DNA of 64,000 nt, taken from positions 13,475 through 77,474 of the forward strand of contig JAFMAU010000008.1 of assembly GCA_029784825.1 (NCBI GenBank), read 5' to 3'. Positions 42,221-50,185 of the stretch are shown here, one piece after another. The stretch's first letter is position 1. Each line of letters begins with the position of its first letter. The notes below the pieces were generated by a model that did not search any database, had not been told where the DNA came from, and was given only the letters and a program-made list of their open reading frames with translations. This DNA is from Nitrososphaerota archaeon (GTDB lineage: Archaea; Thermoproteota; Nitrososphaeria; Nitrososphaerales; UBA183). Made by a program: the position numbers and the translations under genes.

Positions 42221-42291
42221 GGCGTCCGCGGAACCCATCTCGCACCGTTTCTCTCGCTTAAATAACAAAATCAGAACGCAAATGCCGCAAA

Positions 42292-42714
42292 ATGACCGAC
42301 TCTGAGGTGACTTCGAACCAGTCTCTGCCCATCCGAGGGATGTCCGCAGTCACGGCGTCCATGGACAAGTTGATGCCATCCTTCAGCGACATTACCTTCT
42401 GGCTCGTGGCTAACGTCGTCCTCCTCCTGTATGTGGGAATCGAGGAACTGGCCAATGGATACGGCCCGGGCTCGTATTACTCAGCGGGCGCTGTCCTCCT
42501 CGCCGTAATCTACCTCCTTCTCTGGATGCTCCGCAAGACCAACAAGAAGATGGCCGACCAGTGGATAATGATCATCTCGGGCCTTGCAGTCCTTGGTGAT
42601 TTGATTGTCATCGGATACGAGTTCAGCGGCAGCTTCTCTGGAGGCAGCGCCCTGCTTGATGCAGTCGGGCTGATGCTCTTCCGAGCGACTTACATCGAAT
42701 ACCGCAGCCCGTAG
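42292..42714 (+). CDS. Small polytopic membrane protein
   Basis: 140 residues. After a soluble N-terminus of about 35 residues come four hydrophobic segments (FWLVANVVLLLYVGIEELAN, AGAVLLAVIYLLLWML, WIMIISGLAVLGDLIVIGY and ALLDAVGLMLFRATYI). A CTTAAATAAC box about 29 nt upstream supports ATG 42292. No known family is recognised. Confidence 0.62.
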   Translation: MTDSEVTSNQSLPIRGMSAVTASMDKLMPSFSDITFWLVANVVLLLYVGIEELANGYGPGSYYSAGAVLLAVIYLLLWMLRKTNKKMADQWIMIISGLAVLGDLIVIGYEFSGSFSGGSALLDAVGLMLFRATYIEYRSP

Positions 42715-42838
42715 TCCTTCTCCCTCCCTTACTCCTTCTCGCACGGCCAGCGCAAGCTAAGCTTCACTTCAAGCAACGGAATGCAGCGTTCAAAACGAGT
42801 ATATGATATACACTCGACGAGCAGGCAAGGAACCGGGT

Positions 42839-43354
42839 TTGAAGAGGTCCACAATCGCGGCCGCTGTGGTTGTCTTGGTGATAGTCGCCGTCGGCGCCGC
42901 CGCAGCCATCTTCTTGGGGGCTCCGAGCGGGAGTCTTGTGGCAGGAGTGAAAGACGCTCCTTCGACAGGGATCGTCTCTCACATCTACCTGACGATCACC
43001 GATCTGACTTTGCAGGGTAGCGGAAACTCAAGCACCTCTTACAAGGTGAACGCCACCACGTTCGATCTTCTAAGGCTCACAAGCGTAACGAAGTGGCTTG
43101 GTAATAACGCAGTCCCAGCCGGGAACTACACCATGATCAGGTTCTCAATCACCGAAGCCATAGCCACCGTGAGCGGAAGCAACGTGACCCTGACCGTCCC
43201 AAGCGGGGAGATCAAGGTCCCGGTGCACTTTACCATCGTCTCCGGCAAGACGACCGCGGTCGTCCTCGACATAGCGCCAGACATGACGGCCATCAGCTCT
43301 TCTCAGAACCTCAGACCGGTCGTGACTGGGTTAGAGACCAAGCCCCCCAGCTGA
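42839..43354 (+). CDS. DUF4382 surface-anchored protein
   Basis: 171 residues from TTG 42839 (MKRSTIAAAVVVLVIVAVGA, a signal anchor). The body is one DUF4382 domain: SLVAGVKDAPSTGIVSHIYL, FDLLRLTSVTKWLGNNAVP and ITEAIATVSGSNVTLTVPSG. It is the single-domain paralogue of 25306-26571. A TATATGATATAC element (about 42800-42811) is centred some 34 nt before the TTG, favouring this start over ATG 42803, which lies inside the box. Extracytoplasmic; function unknown. Confidence 0.78.
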   Translation: MKRSTIAAAVVVLVIVAVGAAAAIFLGAPSGSLVAGVKDAPSTGIVSHIYLTITDLTLQGSGNSSTSYKVNATTFDLLRLTSVTKWLGNNAVPAGNYTMIRFSITEAIATVSGSNVTLTVPSGEIKVPVHFTIVSGKTTAVVLDIAPDMTAISSSQNLRPVVTGLETKPPS

Positions 43355-43381
43355 CTGCCATCCGGCTACCCGTTCTGAGCT

Positions 43382-44923
43382 CTACCTCCGGGCGATCTGG
43401 ACGAGCTCGAAAGGCTGCTTCCCCCTCGAGTCAGGGAGCCCGGTTATTCCGCCTATGAGGCTCTCGGCAGAAACCCCCATCCTTTCCAAGACCCTAGCCA
43501 GCATGAGCGAGGTGTTTCCGGCCATGCACACGACAAGGAGAGGCCTGCCGTCCTTCGGGAGGAGCTTCTGGAACTGACCCGAAGGCTCCATGCCGTTCAG
43601 GACGGCCTGGACGTCCCCCACCTCAGCGACTCTGATGGATGATTCCTCGCACCCGAGCGCAGACGCGATCAGCCTGACCCCTTCTGCCTTGGGGACGAAC
43701 ATGTTGTGGGCCCACACGACCCCCGAATAGTCTCCGATGCTCGAAGCAGCCTCCTCCAGCCGGACCTGGTCCCTCTTGCCCTTCCTTGCGACCGCCTTCA
43801 CCTCCGACGCGTACTTGGAGGCTCCGTCGGCCACCATAACGACGAACTCCTTCCCAACCCCGTAGTTCAGCAGCTGCATGCAGGCATACAGGGCAAGCGC
43901 CCCGCTTTCGCCCACGTCGTGCCCCCGCCGGTTGAAGTACTCAAAGACCCTGGTCGCCTCGTCGAAGTCGGCTTCATGGTCGCCAAGATACCTCTTGGGC
44001 TCGTAGAACACGAGCCCCTCCGCCTTCTCCTTCGTCCTGATCCCGGCCACGTCCTGCCCCTTCAGAGGGAAGACCACCCTGACCCCCTTCCTGCCGTGCT
44101 TCGAAGCGAGGTACCTGCCAATGCCGCCCGCAGTCCCTCCTGTCCCGAAGGCGCAGACGAAGTCCGCATCCTTCAGCGACGTCCCAAAGGCGTCCAGCTG
44201 CTGGTCAATCTCCGGTCCTGTCACCTCCCAGTGGGCTTCGACGTTGAGCTCGTTTTCGTACTGCTCCGGGCAGAACCCCCCATACGCCCTTGCGAGGAGC
44301 TTGGCCAGCCCTATTGCGTCCTGTCCTGCCAGGAGCCTCTCCGCATCCGGCCTTACGCCGTCGAACTTCCTGGGGTCGAAGCCGAGCTCTCCGAGCTGCT
44401 GCCTGACGCCGGACGCGACCCCCTTGGCCACCAGCAGGTCAGCGTCTCCTTTGAACCCGGGCGCAGGGCATATGTCGATGTCCAGGTCAATCAGCTTCAC
44501 CCCATCAGCTTTCAACTGCTTCACGACCCCCTCCTGCAGCCTTCTGGAGACGAGCGCCACGACGTCGACGCCAAGCCTCCCAAGCGATCCTAGGGCAATT
44601 CCGAAGTTGCCCGACGTCGCCTCGAATATCGCCTGGCCCCGCCGCAGGTTCCCCCTTGCTATGGCGTCCCTGAGAATCATGGCGGCGGGCCTCACTTTGA
44701 CCGAGCCGCCGTGGATCTTGGAGTCGAGCTTGGCGAACACCCTCGCCCCATCCACATCAATGTTCATCCCATATTCCGACTTCGCGCAGTCGAGTAGAGC
44801 CGCGGTGACATCCACCAGTGGGGTCGGGTTCAAGACCCGCCCTCCTTCCACGTGGGGGATCTTGCTCCAAACCTCCAACTCGAACTTCCGGGTCAATTCG
44901 CCGTCGGCTGGAACGCTCTGCAT
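43382..44923 (-). CDS. Fold-type II PLP enzyme (cysteine synthase-like) fused to a rhodanese-like domain
   Basis: 513 residues from ATG 44923. Residues ~30-390 form a cysteine synthase/cystathionine beta-synthase-like PLP domain: HGGSVKVRPAAMILRDAI (PLP Lys), FEATSGNFGIALGSLGR and CAFGTGGTAGGIGRYLA. Residues ~400-513 are extra; the end DGRPLLVVCMAGNTSLMLAR with GGITGLPDSRG resembles a rhodanese active-site loop with Cys. Fusing a sulfhydrylase to a sulfane-sulfur carrier would allow sulfur to be passed within one protein; that is inference. GGAGG lies 7 nt before the ATG, and a symmetric GTTATATAAC box lies ~30 nt upstream, shared with the divergent gene. Confidence 0.82.
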   Translation of the reverse strand: MQSVPADGELTRKFELEVWSKIPHVEGGRVLNPTPLVDVTAALLDCAKSEYGMNIDVDGARVFAKLDSKIHGGSVKVRPAAMILRDAIARGNLRRGQAIFEATSGNFGIALGSLGRLGVDVVALVSRRLQEGVVKQLKADGVKLIDLDIDICPAPGFKGDADLLVAKGVASGVRQQLGELGFDPRKFDGVRPDAERLLAGQDAIGLAKLLARAYGGFCPEQYENELNVEAHWEVTGPEIDQQLDAFGTSLKDADFVCAFGTGGTAGGIGRYLASKHGRKGVRVVFPLKGQDVAGIRTKEKAEGLVFYEPKRYLGDHEADFDEATRVFEYFNRRGHDVGESGALALYACMQLLNYGVGKEFVVMVADGASKYASEVKAVARKGKRDQVRLEEAASSIGDYSGVVWAHNMFVPKAEGVRLIASALGCEESSIRVAEVGDVQAVLNGMEPSGQFQKLLPKDGRPLLVVCMAGNTSLMLARVLERMGVSAESLIGGITGLPDSRGKQPFELVQIARR

Positions 44924-44930
44924 AGATGTG

Positions 44931-44957
44931 CCTCCAAAGGAGGTAGGGTTATATAAC
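44931..44957. promoter_or_regulatory. Symmetric divergent promoter with adjacent inverted repeat
   Basis: GTTATATAAC (about 44948-44957) is its own reverse complement. It sits 26 nt before ATG 44978 on the plus strand and about 30 nt before ATG 44923 on the minus strand, so one TBP site can serve both. Next to it lies CCTCC-AAA-GGAGG (44931-44943), an inverted repeat that overlaps the minus-strand Shine-Dalgarno-like GGAGG and could be an operator. Confidence 0.55.
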
Positions 44958-44977
44958 ATATGTCATATTCCTCTCTC

Positions 44978-45322
44978 ATGCGGCCGACTTACAGAGCCCC
45001 CAGCATTCCCGACAGGGACGTCACCCCCGTCCTCGTAAGAGACGAGCTGCTGAAGTGCTTCGAAAGCGCCAACGGAGAGTTCGCCAGGGTGCTCCACCAG
45101 CCAGTTACGGACGAGCAGCTTAAGCAGCAGGTGAAGATGTTCGTGGAGGGCGCTTTCTCCCAGTGCGGTGCGAACTACGTTGCACCCACGAAGGAGGGCA
45201 TCCTCACTGCCATCTCCCAGTGCAAGGCGAACGCCGAACAGACGATGGGTTCAGAGGGCGCGGAGATAATCCGGCACCACTACTCCGAAATGATGAAGCT
45301 CGTCGACAGGCTTCAGGGCTGA
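44978..45322 (+). CDS. Hypothetical helical protein
   Basis: 114 residues from ATG 44978 (MRPTYRAPSIPDRDVTPVLV). The protein is mainly alpha-helical (RDELLKCFESANGEFARVLH, DEQLKQQVKMFVEGAFSQCG and ISQCKANAEQTMGSEGAEII) with three Cys. The family is unknown. The TATA box is exactly 26 nt upstream of this ATG, so I prefer it to ATG 44960. It overlaps the convergent gene at its 3' end by 10 nt. Confidence 0.65.
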   Translation: MRPTYRAPSIPDRDVTPVLVRDELLKCFESANGEFARVLHQPVTDEQLKQQVKMFVEGAFSQCGANYVAPTKEGILTAISQCKANAEQTMGSEGAEIIRHHYSEMMKLVDRLQG

Positions 45323-45780
45323 GCCGTGGAGCCCTTCTCCCGCTTGAACTTCTCCGGAGGGCCGAGGTACAGGCCGGAGGGCGGGTCCCTGGGCAGCAGG
45401 TACCTGATGTGGGGGTAGCCCCGCTTGTCGTGGTACAAGTCCGAGCCCTCCTCCCCCTTCATGAACGCCATTTCGAACTGGTCCCAATCTTGGTCGTGGA
45501 TGGCCTTGAAGATCGGCTGGAGGTAGTCCTTGTCGAAGGCTGCGAGGTCTTCCGAGTACTTCGGCCTAGTGACCTTGGCCGTCCGGAAGGCTGCCCTCAG
45601 CTGGTTCAGCTGGTGGGCGGCCAACTTCCAGTTCCCTCCCTTTGCCGCATAGTAGGTGTCCGTGTATCTTTCCCCGACCTCCTTCATCAGCGCCCCCATC
45701 CCGGGCTGGATCTCTGCGAGCTGGTCGATGGTCATCTCGCCGTGGGGGGTCTTCCCCTTGATCTCGCTCAAGGGGCTCAC
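45313..45780 (-). CDS. Hypothetical four-helix protein, resembling haem-less cytochrome-like family
   Basis: 155 residues. The pattern IQPGMGALMKEVGERYTDTY, GGNWKLAAHQLNQLRAAFRT, DQDWDQFEMAFMKG and HDKRGYPHIRYLLPRDPPSG recalls a bacterial family of small helical proteins in which the corresponding place reads CxxCH followed by GYPFIR and PxxPP; here there is no CxxCH and thus no haem site. The match is from memory of the pattern and is tentative. No signal peptide is visible, consistent with a cytoplasmic location. Confidence 0.55.
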   Translation of the reverse strand: MSPLSEIKGKTPHGEMTIDQLAEIQPGMGALMKEVGERYTDTYYAAKGGNWKLAAHQLNQLRAAFRTAKVTRPKYSEDLAAFDKDYLQPIFKAIHDQDWDQFEMAFMKGEEGSDLYHDKRGYPHIRYLLPRDPPSGLYLGPPEKFKREKGSTAQP

Positions 45781-45903
45781 CGGCGTTGGACCCCCAGAAA
45801 AGGTCTAGGGAGGGGGCCGAACAGGAGGCAGTGGCTCCCTCGGGGCGCCTGGCTGCGGGAAGTACGGCTCCCTCGGGACTGAAACCTCGGGGCGACGGAA
45901 CAC

Positions 45904-46821
45904 CTACTGCTCCGCCTCCGCCGGGGTGATTCTGAGCTCGGAGACCTTCTCGGCCCTCAAGACCGTCAGCCGGAGCTCCTTCCCGACTACTTCTCCGGAA
46001 AGGGCCCGGTGGAGCTCATACTCGTCGGTCGCGCGGGCATCGCCGAGCCTGAGTATCACGTCCCCGATGGCGACTCCCGCGGACCTCGCGGGGGACCCGG
46101 CTTCGACAGACCGCACTAGAAGGCCTTCGTCCTGGCCCACCTGCGAGGACTCCGCGATCGGCGCCGGCAGCTCGATAGTCTCGACCACGACCCCGAGGTA
46201 TCCTTTCTTCACCTTCCCGTCCCTAGAGAGCTTCCCCACCGTCTCCTTCAGAGAGTCGACGGAGACTGCGACCCCTCTTCCCGAGAAGTACGCCACGTTC
46301 ATCCCCAGAAGGGTGCCTGCCGCGTCTACCAGAGGCCCCCCCGAGTACCCAGGGTTGAGCTTGGCGTCTGAGACCACTGCGTCCTCGATCACGACCCCCC
46401 AGAAGCCTCTCATGCTCCTGCGGTGGCTCGTGACCATACCTGAGGTCGCGGAGACCTTCCTGCCGAAGGCATTGGCGAGGGCGAGGACGAACTGCCCCAC
46501 CCTGATGCCTTCGGCGCTGCCTCTCTTCACCGGGGTCAGTCCGGACGCCCCAACCCTGAGCAGGGCGACGTCCGTGTAGGGGTCCCTCCCCAGGACCTCG
46601 GCCTCCAGCTCCTTGCCGTCCGGCAGGGTCACCGTCGGCGACGACGAATGGCCCAGAACGTGGCTTGCAGTCACCACGAGGCCGTCCTGGGTCCAGACCA
46701 TCCCTGTGCCTCCTCTCCTACCCGCGTTCACGCTCACCACGGACGGTGAAACGCCGTCCGCCAGCTCCGTTACAGCATTTGAAAACGACTGTAAGAGCTG
46801 CGTCCCCTCTGTTCCTGTCAT
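45904..46821 (-). CDS. HtrA/DegP-like serine protease with PDZ domain
   Basis: 305 residues. The trypsin-like triad is present: His54 (VVTASHVLG), Asp84 (PYTDVALLRV) and Ser160 (KLNPGYSGGPLVD). A single PDZ domain follows (SPARSAGVAIGDVILRLGDA). There is no signal peptide or membrane helix, so this is a cytoplasmic or non-classically exported form, unlike most bacterial DegP proteins. The predicted role is protein quality control. The upstream neighbour on the same strand, 68 nt away, is a winged-helix gene. Confidence 0.9.
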   Translation of the reverse strand: MTGTEGTQLLQSFSNAVTELADGVSPSVVSVNAGRRGGTGMVWTQDGLVVTASHVLGHSSSPTVTLPDGKELEAEVLGRDPYTDVALLRVGASGLTPVKRGSAEGIRVGQFVLALANAFGRKVSATSGMVTSHRRSMRGFWGVVIEDAVVSDAKLNPGYSGGPLVDAAGTLLGMNVAYFSGRGVAVSVDSLKETVGKLSRDGKVKKGYLGVVVETIELPAPIAESSQVGQDEGLLVRSVEAGSPARSAGVAIGDVILRLGDARATDEYELHRALSGEVVGKELRLTVLRAEKVSELRITPAEAEQ

Positions 46822-46889
46822 GATGTCGAAATCACCTGACGGGGCTATGGCAGGCGGCTACTTGTTGAGCGGGTTCCGAAGGAACGCGC

Positions 46890-47510
46890 TCACATCGCGT
46901 ATGGGGTGAAGTATCCTATGCGCATCAGGGCTACCTTCCCACCGGGCCGTGGGCTGGAGTACAGCCTCGAAATCCTACCCATCAGCTGGTGGGCCCCGCG
47001 GACCGCCTTCGGGAGATCAGCCTCCCTGGCGATCTTGGCGTCGATGTCAAGCTGGCCCGCGTAGATCTTGGCATCGATGGTGACTGCGCCGTCGTCTGTC
47101 ACCCACTTCATGACGAAACCATCTTCGCTCTCCGCCATCCCCACCCACCTGATCGTGTCAAACCACCTCCCCTTGAGGGCAGAGACAATCGTGCCCGCGC
47201 TCGCTTCGTAGGGGAGGAAGGTGTGCAGGATGGGCACCCTCTTGGGCCCGCCGTAGGCCGGCCTCGGAGCGAACGATTCCCTCGCCTTGTCGGTGACGCT
47301 GTACCCCTCGGGGGACCTCACGACGTACCCATCGTCCTCCAGTCTTTCCAGAGACCTTGACAGCGTCTCAGGGTGGGCGCCGGTGATCCTCCTCAGCCCA
47401 TCGAAGGTGAAGACGGAGAGCCCCTCTTCCTCTATCGTCCTGACCACGTCAGCGTCCCGTGGGCTGATCGGCGAGCCTTCGATGCCGTCGAATTCGCCGT
47501 CGCGTCTCAA
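46890..47510 (-). CDS. Winged-helix DNA-binding protein with unknown C-terminal domain
   Basis: 206 residues from TTG 47510. Residues ~15-80 form a winged helix: DADVVRTIEEEGLSVFTFDG, HPETLSRSLERLEDDGYVV and SPEGYSVTDKA. Residues ~95-206 are an alpha/beta domain (RVPILHTFLPYEASAGTIVS, IRWVGMAESEDGFVMKW, VTIDAKIYAGQLDIDAKI) that may bind a ligand. A TTTTTTAAAGG box about 31 nt upstream supports this start; a longer in-frame start at 47591 would run across the box. It may regulate the HtrA gene downstream. Confidence 0.75.
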   Translation of the reverse strand: MRRDGEFDGIEGSPISPRDADVVRTIEEEGLSVFTFDGLRRITGAHPETLSRSLERLEDDGYVVRSPEGYSVTDKARESFAPRPAYGGPKRVPILHTFLPYEASAGTIVSALKGRWFDTIRWVGMAESEDGFVMKWVTDDGAVTIDAKIYAGQLDIDAKIAREADLPKAVRGAHQLMGRISRLYSSPRPGGKVALMRIGYFTPYAM

Positions 47511-47594
47511 ACCACTGTCTTCGAGCCGTCGCTCCTTTAAAAAACAACCTCTCCAGTTAGCGGGCCTAGAATTATAAGACGACCTCGCCACGAC

Positions 47595-48224
47595 TTGTGG
47601 GGGACATTGGGCAAGCTATCTGATGCAAGGCTGCTGGGCGGCATCGGCTCGATTCTACTTCTCATCCCAGGCGTCAGCATTGTCGGGTACATCCTAATCC
47701 TCATCGCGACGAAATACGTCTCGGATGCGCTAGGCGACGGCTCGATTTTCGACAACATGCTTTACGCCGTCATCTCCGGCATAATCGGAGTGGCTGCCGC
47801 GGCCTTCATCTTCTTCACAGGCGCGGCGTTCAGTGCGGTCAACTTGGGAGCCGCTGGGATAACCGGCGCGATAACGGGACTAGCGGTCGCCTGGATAGCT
47901 CTGATCGTGTCTTCGATTTTCATCAGACGCGCCTACGGGACGATGGCGACGAAACTCAACATCGGGACCTTCAGGACCGCAGGCATGCTCTACTTCATCG
48001 GGGCCATACTGGTCATAATACTAGTCGGGTTCGTGCTGCTTTTCGTCGCAGCCATCCTGCAGATCATCGCGTTCTTCGCGATTCAAGAAACCATGCAGGC
48101 CGCCCAATCACAGGGGGTGGTCGCCTCCCAACCTCAGGCTGGGATGAAGTTCTGCTCAAACTGCGGAGCCCAGATGGCGACGTCCGCCGGCTTCTGCCCC
48201 AAGTGCGGCGCGAAGCAGCCTTAG
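47595..48224 (+). CDS. DUF996 membrane protein with C-terminal zinc ribbon
   Basis: 209 residues. The DUF996 part begins LSDARLLGGIGSILLLIPG and GYILILIATKYVSDALGDGS, with four or five membrane helices. The last 30 residues carry a zinc ribbon (KFCSNCGAQMATSAGFCPKC). DUF996 proteins are archaeal and bacterial membrane proteins of unknown function; the ribbon is often added. The start is TTG 47595; TTG 47607 is possible. A GAATTATAAG box is centred about 22-34 nt upstream. Confidence 0.85.
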   Translation: MWGTLGKLSDARLLGGIGSILLLIPGVSIVGYILILIATKYVSDALGDGSIFDNMLYAVISGIIGVAAAAFIFFTGAAFSAVNLGAAGITGAITGLAVAWIALIVSSIFIRRAYGTMATKLNIGTFRTAGMLYFIGAILVIILVGFVLLFVAAILQIIAFFAIQETMQAAQSQGVVASQPQAGMKFCSNCGAQMATSAGFCPKCGAKQP

Positions 48225-48610
48225 GATTCCGCCTTCCGCCTTCTGAAGACGAGATTACGCCCTGCCTTCTCCATCTCCACGCTCCCCTGCGCGACGAGGA
48301 CGTAGAGTCCCATGAGGAGATCGAACCTCATGGCCACCTTGTCGTCAGAACTGAATGCGTCTCCGAGTCTGTCATCCTTCAGGAGGGACCCTGACGTGAC
48401 CTTCTCCCTGCCAACGACCTTGGCGAGGGCCTGAACCTTGAACGCCGGGACATGGGCCATGTGGAACGAAAGGGATCCCCTGTTGCTGGGGCTGAACACC
48501 AGATAGTCGCCCCCCGCTGTCCTGAATATCTGGTACTCCTGGCGCACCGCCTCCACGGTCCCTATGGGAACCAGGGCCATGAAGAGGCTCGTCACGTCCG
48601 CCCGTTGCAT
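48221..48610 (-). CDS. Hypothetical protein
   Basis: 129 residues from ATG 48610 (MQRADVTSLFMALVPIGTVE). Mixed alpha/beta: EYQIFRTAGGDYLVFSPSNR, then FHMAHVPAFKVQALAKVVGR and a C-terminal helical part DKVAMRFDLLMGLYVLVAQG ending RRRKAES. The family is unknown. A CATAAATCC box is centred 28 nt upstream of this ATG; an ATG 9 nt further up also lies in frame. It overlaps the convergent DUF996 gene by 4 nt. Confidence 0.6.
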   Translation of the reverse strand: MQRADVTSLFMALVPIGTVEAVRQEYQIFRTAGGDYLVFSPSNRGSLSFHMAHVPAFKVQALAKVVGREKVTSGSLLKDDRLGDAFSSDDKVAMRFDLLMGLYVLVAQGSVEMEKAGRNLVFRRRKAES

Positions 48611-48690
48611 GGAATTCATTTGTGCCGGAGAGGGATTTATGCGTCGCTGTAAGAATTGCAAAAATACGAACCCGGCCAGGGTCTGACAGG

Positions 48691-49170
48691 TTGCAGCCCT
48701 CTGAGAAGGTGGCCACGGTGATTGTCGCCGCGGCGGCAGTCGTACTGGTCGGGTACACGCTGTACATGACTACTGCCGTCCCCGGGCCGGTCGACACCCA
48801 GGTCCCGACATCCTTCTCGGTGAACGGAAGGACCTACACGTTCACCTACATCGCCACGACCCAGCCGGAGCGGGAAGCCGGCCTCATGAACAAGAAGGTG
48901 ACGAACGCTACGACCATGCTCTTCGCCTTCCCGTCCTTCGGCAAGTGGTCGTTCTGGATGTACGACACCAACACCAGCCTCGACATGATATGGGTGAACG
49001 GCACCTCCGGGCAGGTCGTCTACGTCGTACATGGGGCACAGCCCTGCTATGACAGCAGCGCCTGCGCGGTCTACACTCCCGCGGCTTCGGCCAACTACGT
49101 GATCGAGGCCGAGGCAGGTTTCTCTGAGACGAACGGCATCGCAGTCGGGACGACAATCCAACTCGGGTGA
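48691..49170 (+). CDS. DUF192 extracytoplasmic protein
   Basis: 159 residues from TTG 48691. After a signal anchor (VATVIVAAAAVVLVGYTLYM) the DUF192 domain follows: TQPEREAGLMNKKVTNATTM, FPSFGKWSFWMYDTNTSLDM, then ASANYVIEAEAGFSETNGIA. DUF192 proteins are small secreted or membrane-anchored beta barrels of unknown function. A CAAAAATACG box is centred 28 nt before the TTG. The CYDSSAC segment may form a disulfide. Confidence 0.88.
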   Translation: MQPSEKVATVIVAAAAVVLVGYTLYMTTAVPGPVDTQVPTSFSVNGRTYTFTYIATTQPEREAGLMNKKVTNATTMLFAFPSFGKWSFWMYDTNTSLDMIWVNGTSGQVVYVVHGAQPCYDSSACAVYTPAASANYVIEAEAGFSETNGIAVGTTIQLG

Positions 49171-49290
49171 CCGACGTCCACACCATCGGCGAGGAGACGG
49201 CGACGCTGAGAGGCTGCGCCAGGGTTCTCACATTCGTCTAGGAATTTCGACCCCCTCCCCTTTTGCCGGTCGAGTGGACTGCAAAACGAC

Positions 49291-49599
49291 ATGCAGGCAG
49301 GTCCCAGGCCCCCGATGACCCGAGCACAGAAGCTCAGGTGGTACGCCGGCCAGCTGATGGCCGACGCTGCCGCCGACGAAAAAGCCGGGGACTCAGAGAC
49401 AGCCACCTCCCGCTACCTACAGGCAGCGGACATCTTCCTCCTCCTCTCGAAGGTGGAGGAGAACTACTCGGCATGGAAGTTCTACACGGACAACGCCGCC
49501 CAGTGCCAGCAGAGGGCAAGAAGGCTGATCGCCCTGAAGCCCAGCGAGGGCGTGCGCGGCCCCGCTGTCTCGCCGACGGGCAACACCCCGCCTTCTTAA
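49291..49599 (+). CDS. Stand-alone MIT-like domain protein
   Basis: 102 residues. A three-helix bundle spans about residues 10-82 (KLRWYAGQLMADAAADEKAG, YLQAADIFLLLSKVEENYSA, FYTDNAAQCQQRARRLIAL). The spacing of Ala, Leu and Tyr in DSETATSRYLQAADIFLLLS matches MIT domains, which bind C-terminal tails of ESCRT-III proteins; archaeal CdvC carries one. The C-terminal tail is disordered and Pro-rich. ATG 49291 and ATG 49315 are both possible starts. It lies 27 nt upstream of the zinc-ribbon/CBS gene but that gene has its own TATA box. Confidence 0.65.
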   Translation: MQAGPRPPMTRAQKLRWYAGQLMADAAADEKAGDSETATSRYLQAADIFLLLSKVEENYSAWKFYTDNAAQCQQRARRLIALKPSEGVRGPAVSPTGNTPPS

Positions 49600-49626
49600 T
49601 ATACCACGGACCTCCAGTTTCTGACA

Positions 49627-50139
49627 GTGACAAAGTGGGAGTGCTACCGCTGCGGCAACATCTTCGAGGGTGAGAACACCCCCGATGAGTGCCCGAGCTG
49701 CCACTATTCGTTGACTTTCTGGATCGAGGCTTCAGAAGCGAAGGCGCCAACGGTGAGGAGCTTCGTCAAGACCGACCCGCTCATGATAGACGCGAACGAG
49801 TCTGTCCTCATGGCGGCACAGATGATGAGGGAGAAGGGCGCCGGCAACATCCTCATAATGATACAGGGCGAGCCGAAGGGGATCCTTACCGAGCGGGACG
49901 TGCTCTACCGGGTCGCTGCCGACGACCTCGTCTCCTCGACGATCCCTGTGAGGAAGATCATGACTTCCCCGATGATATCGATTGAAGCCGACGCTCCTCT
50001 GTCCGAGGGGGTGCAGCTGATGGCAAAGAACAGGATAAGGACGGTGTTCGTCACCGACCATGGAAAGCCCTTCGGCCTCCTCAACATGAGGGCGATAGTT
50101 GGGGACCAGTTCAAGGTCGCAAAGAGCCTCGAATCGTAG
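49627..50139 (+). CDS. Zinc ribbon plus CBS-domain pair
   Basis: 170 residues. The N-terminal rubredoxin-like ribbon reads WECYRCGNIFEGENTPDECP, with Cys ligands at CYRC and CPSC. Two CBS motifs follow: DPLMIDANESVLMAAQMMRE with GILTERDVLYRV, and SPMISIEADAPLSEGVQLMA with IRTVFVTDHGKPFGLLNMRA. Archaeal proteins with this layout are thought to sense adenosine nucleotides or redox/metal status. The start is GTG 49627, 27 nt after a CTTAATATACC box. Confidence 0.9.
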   Translation: MTKWECYRCGNIFEGENTPDECPSCHYSLTFWIEASEAKAPTVRSFVKTDPLMIDANESVLMAAQMMREKGAGNILIMIQGEPKGILTERDVLYRVAADDLVSSTIPVRKIMTSPMISIEADAPLSEGVQLMAKNRIRTVFVTDHGKPFGLLNMRAIVGDQFKVAKSLES

Positions 50140-50185
50140 CCGCCCGTCAGCAGTCATTATATCCCGCTGAGACGTCGACCCGGCC

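Noticed and set aside
43706..44593. Plus-strand frame of 295 codons
   Set aside because: Antisense of the PLP-rhodanese fusion gene; no signature of its own.
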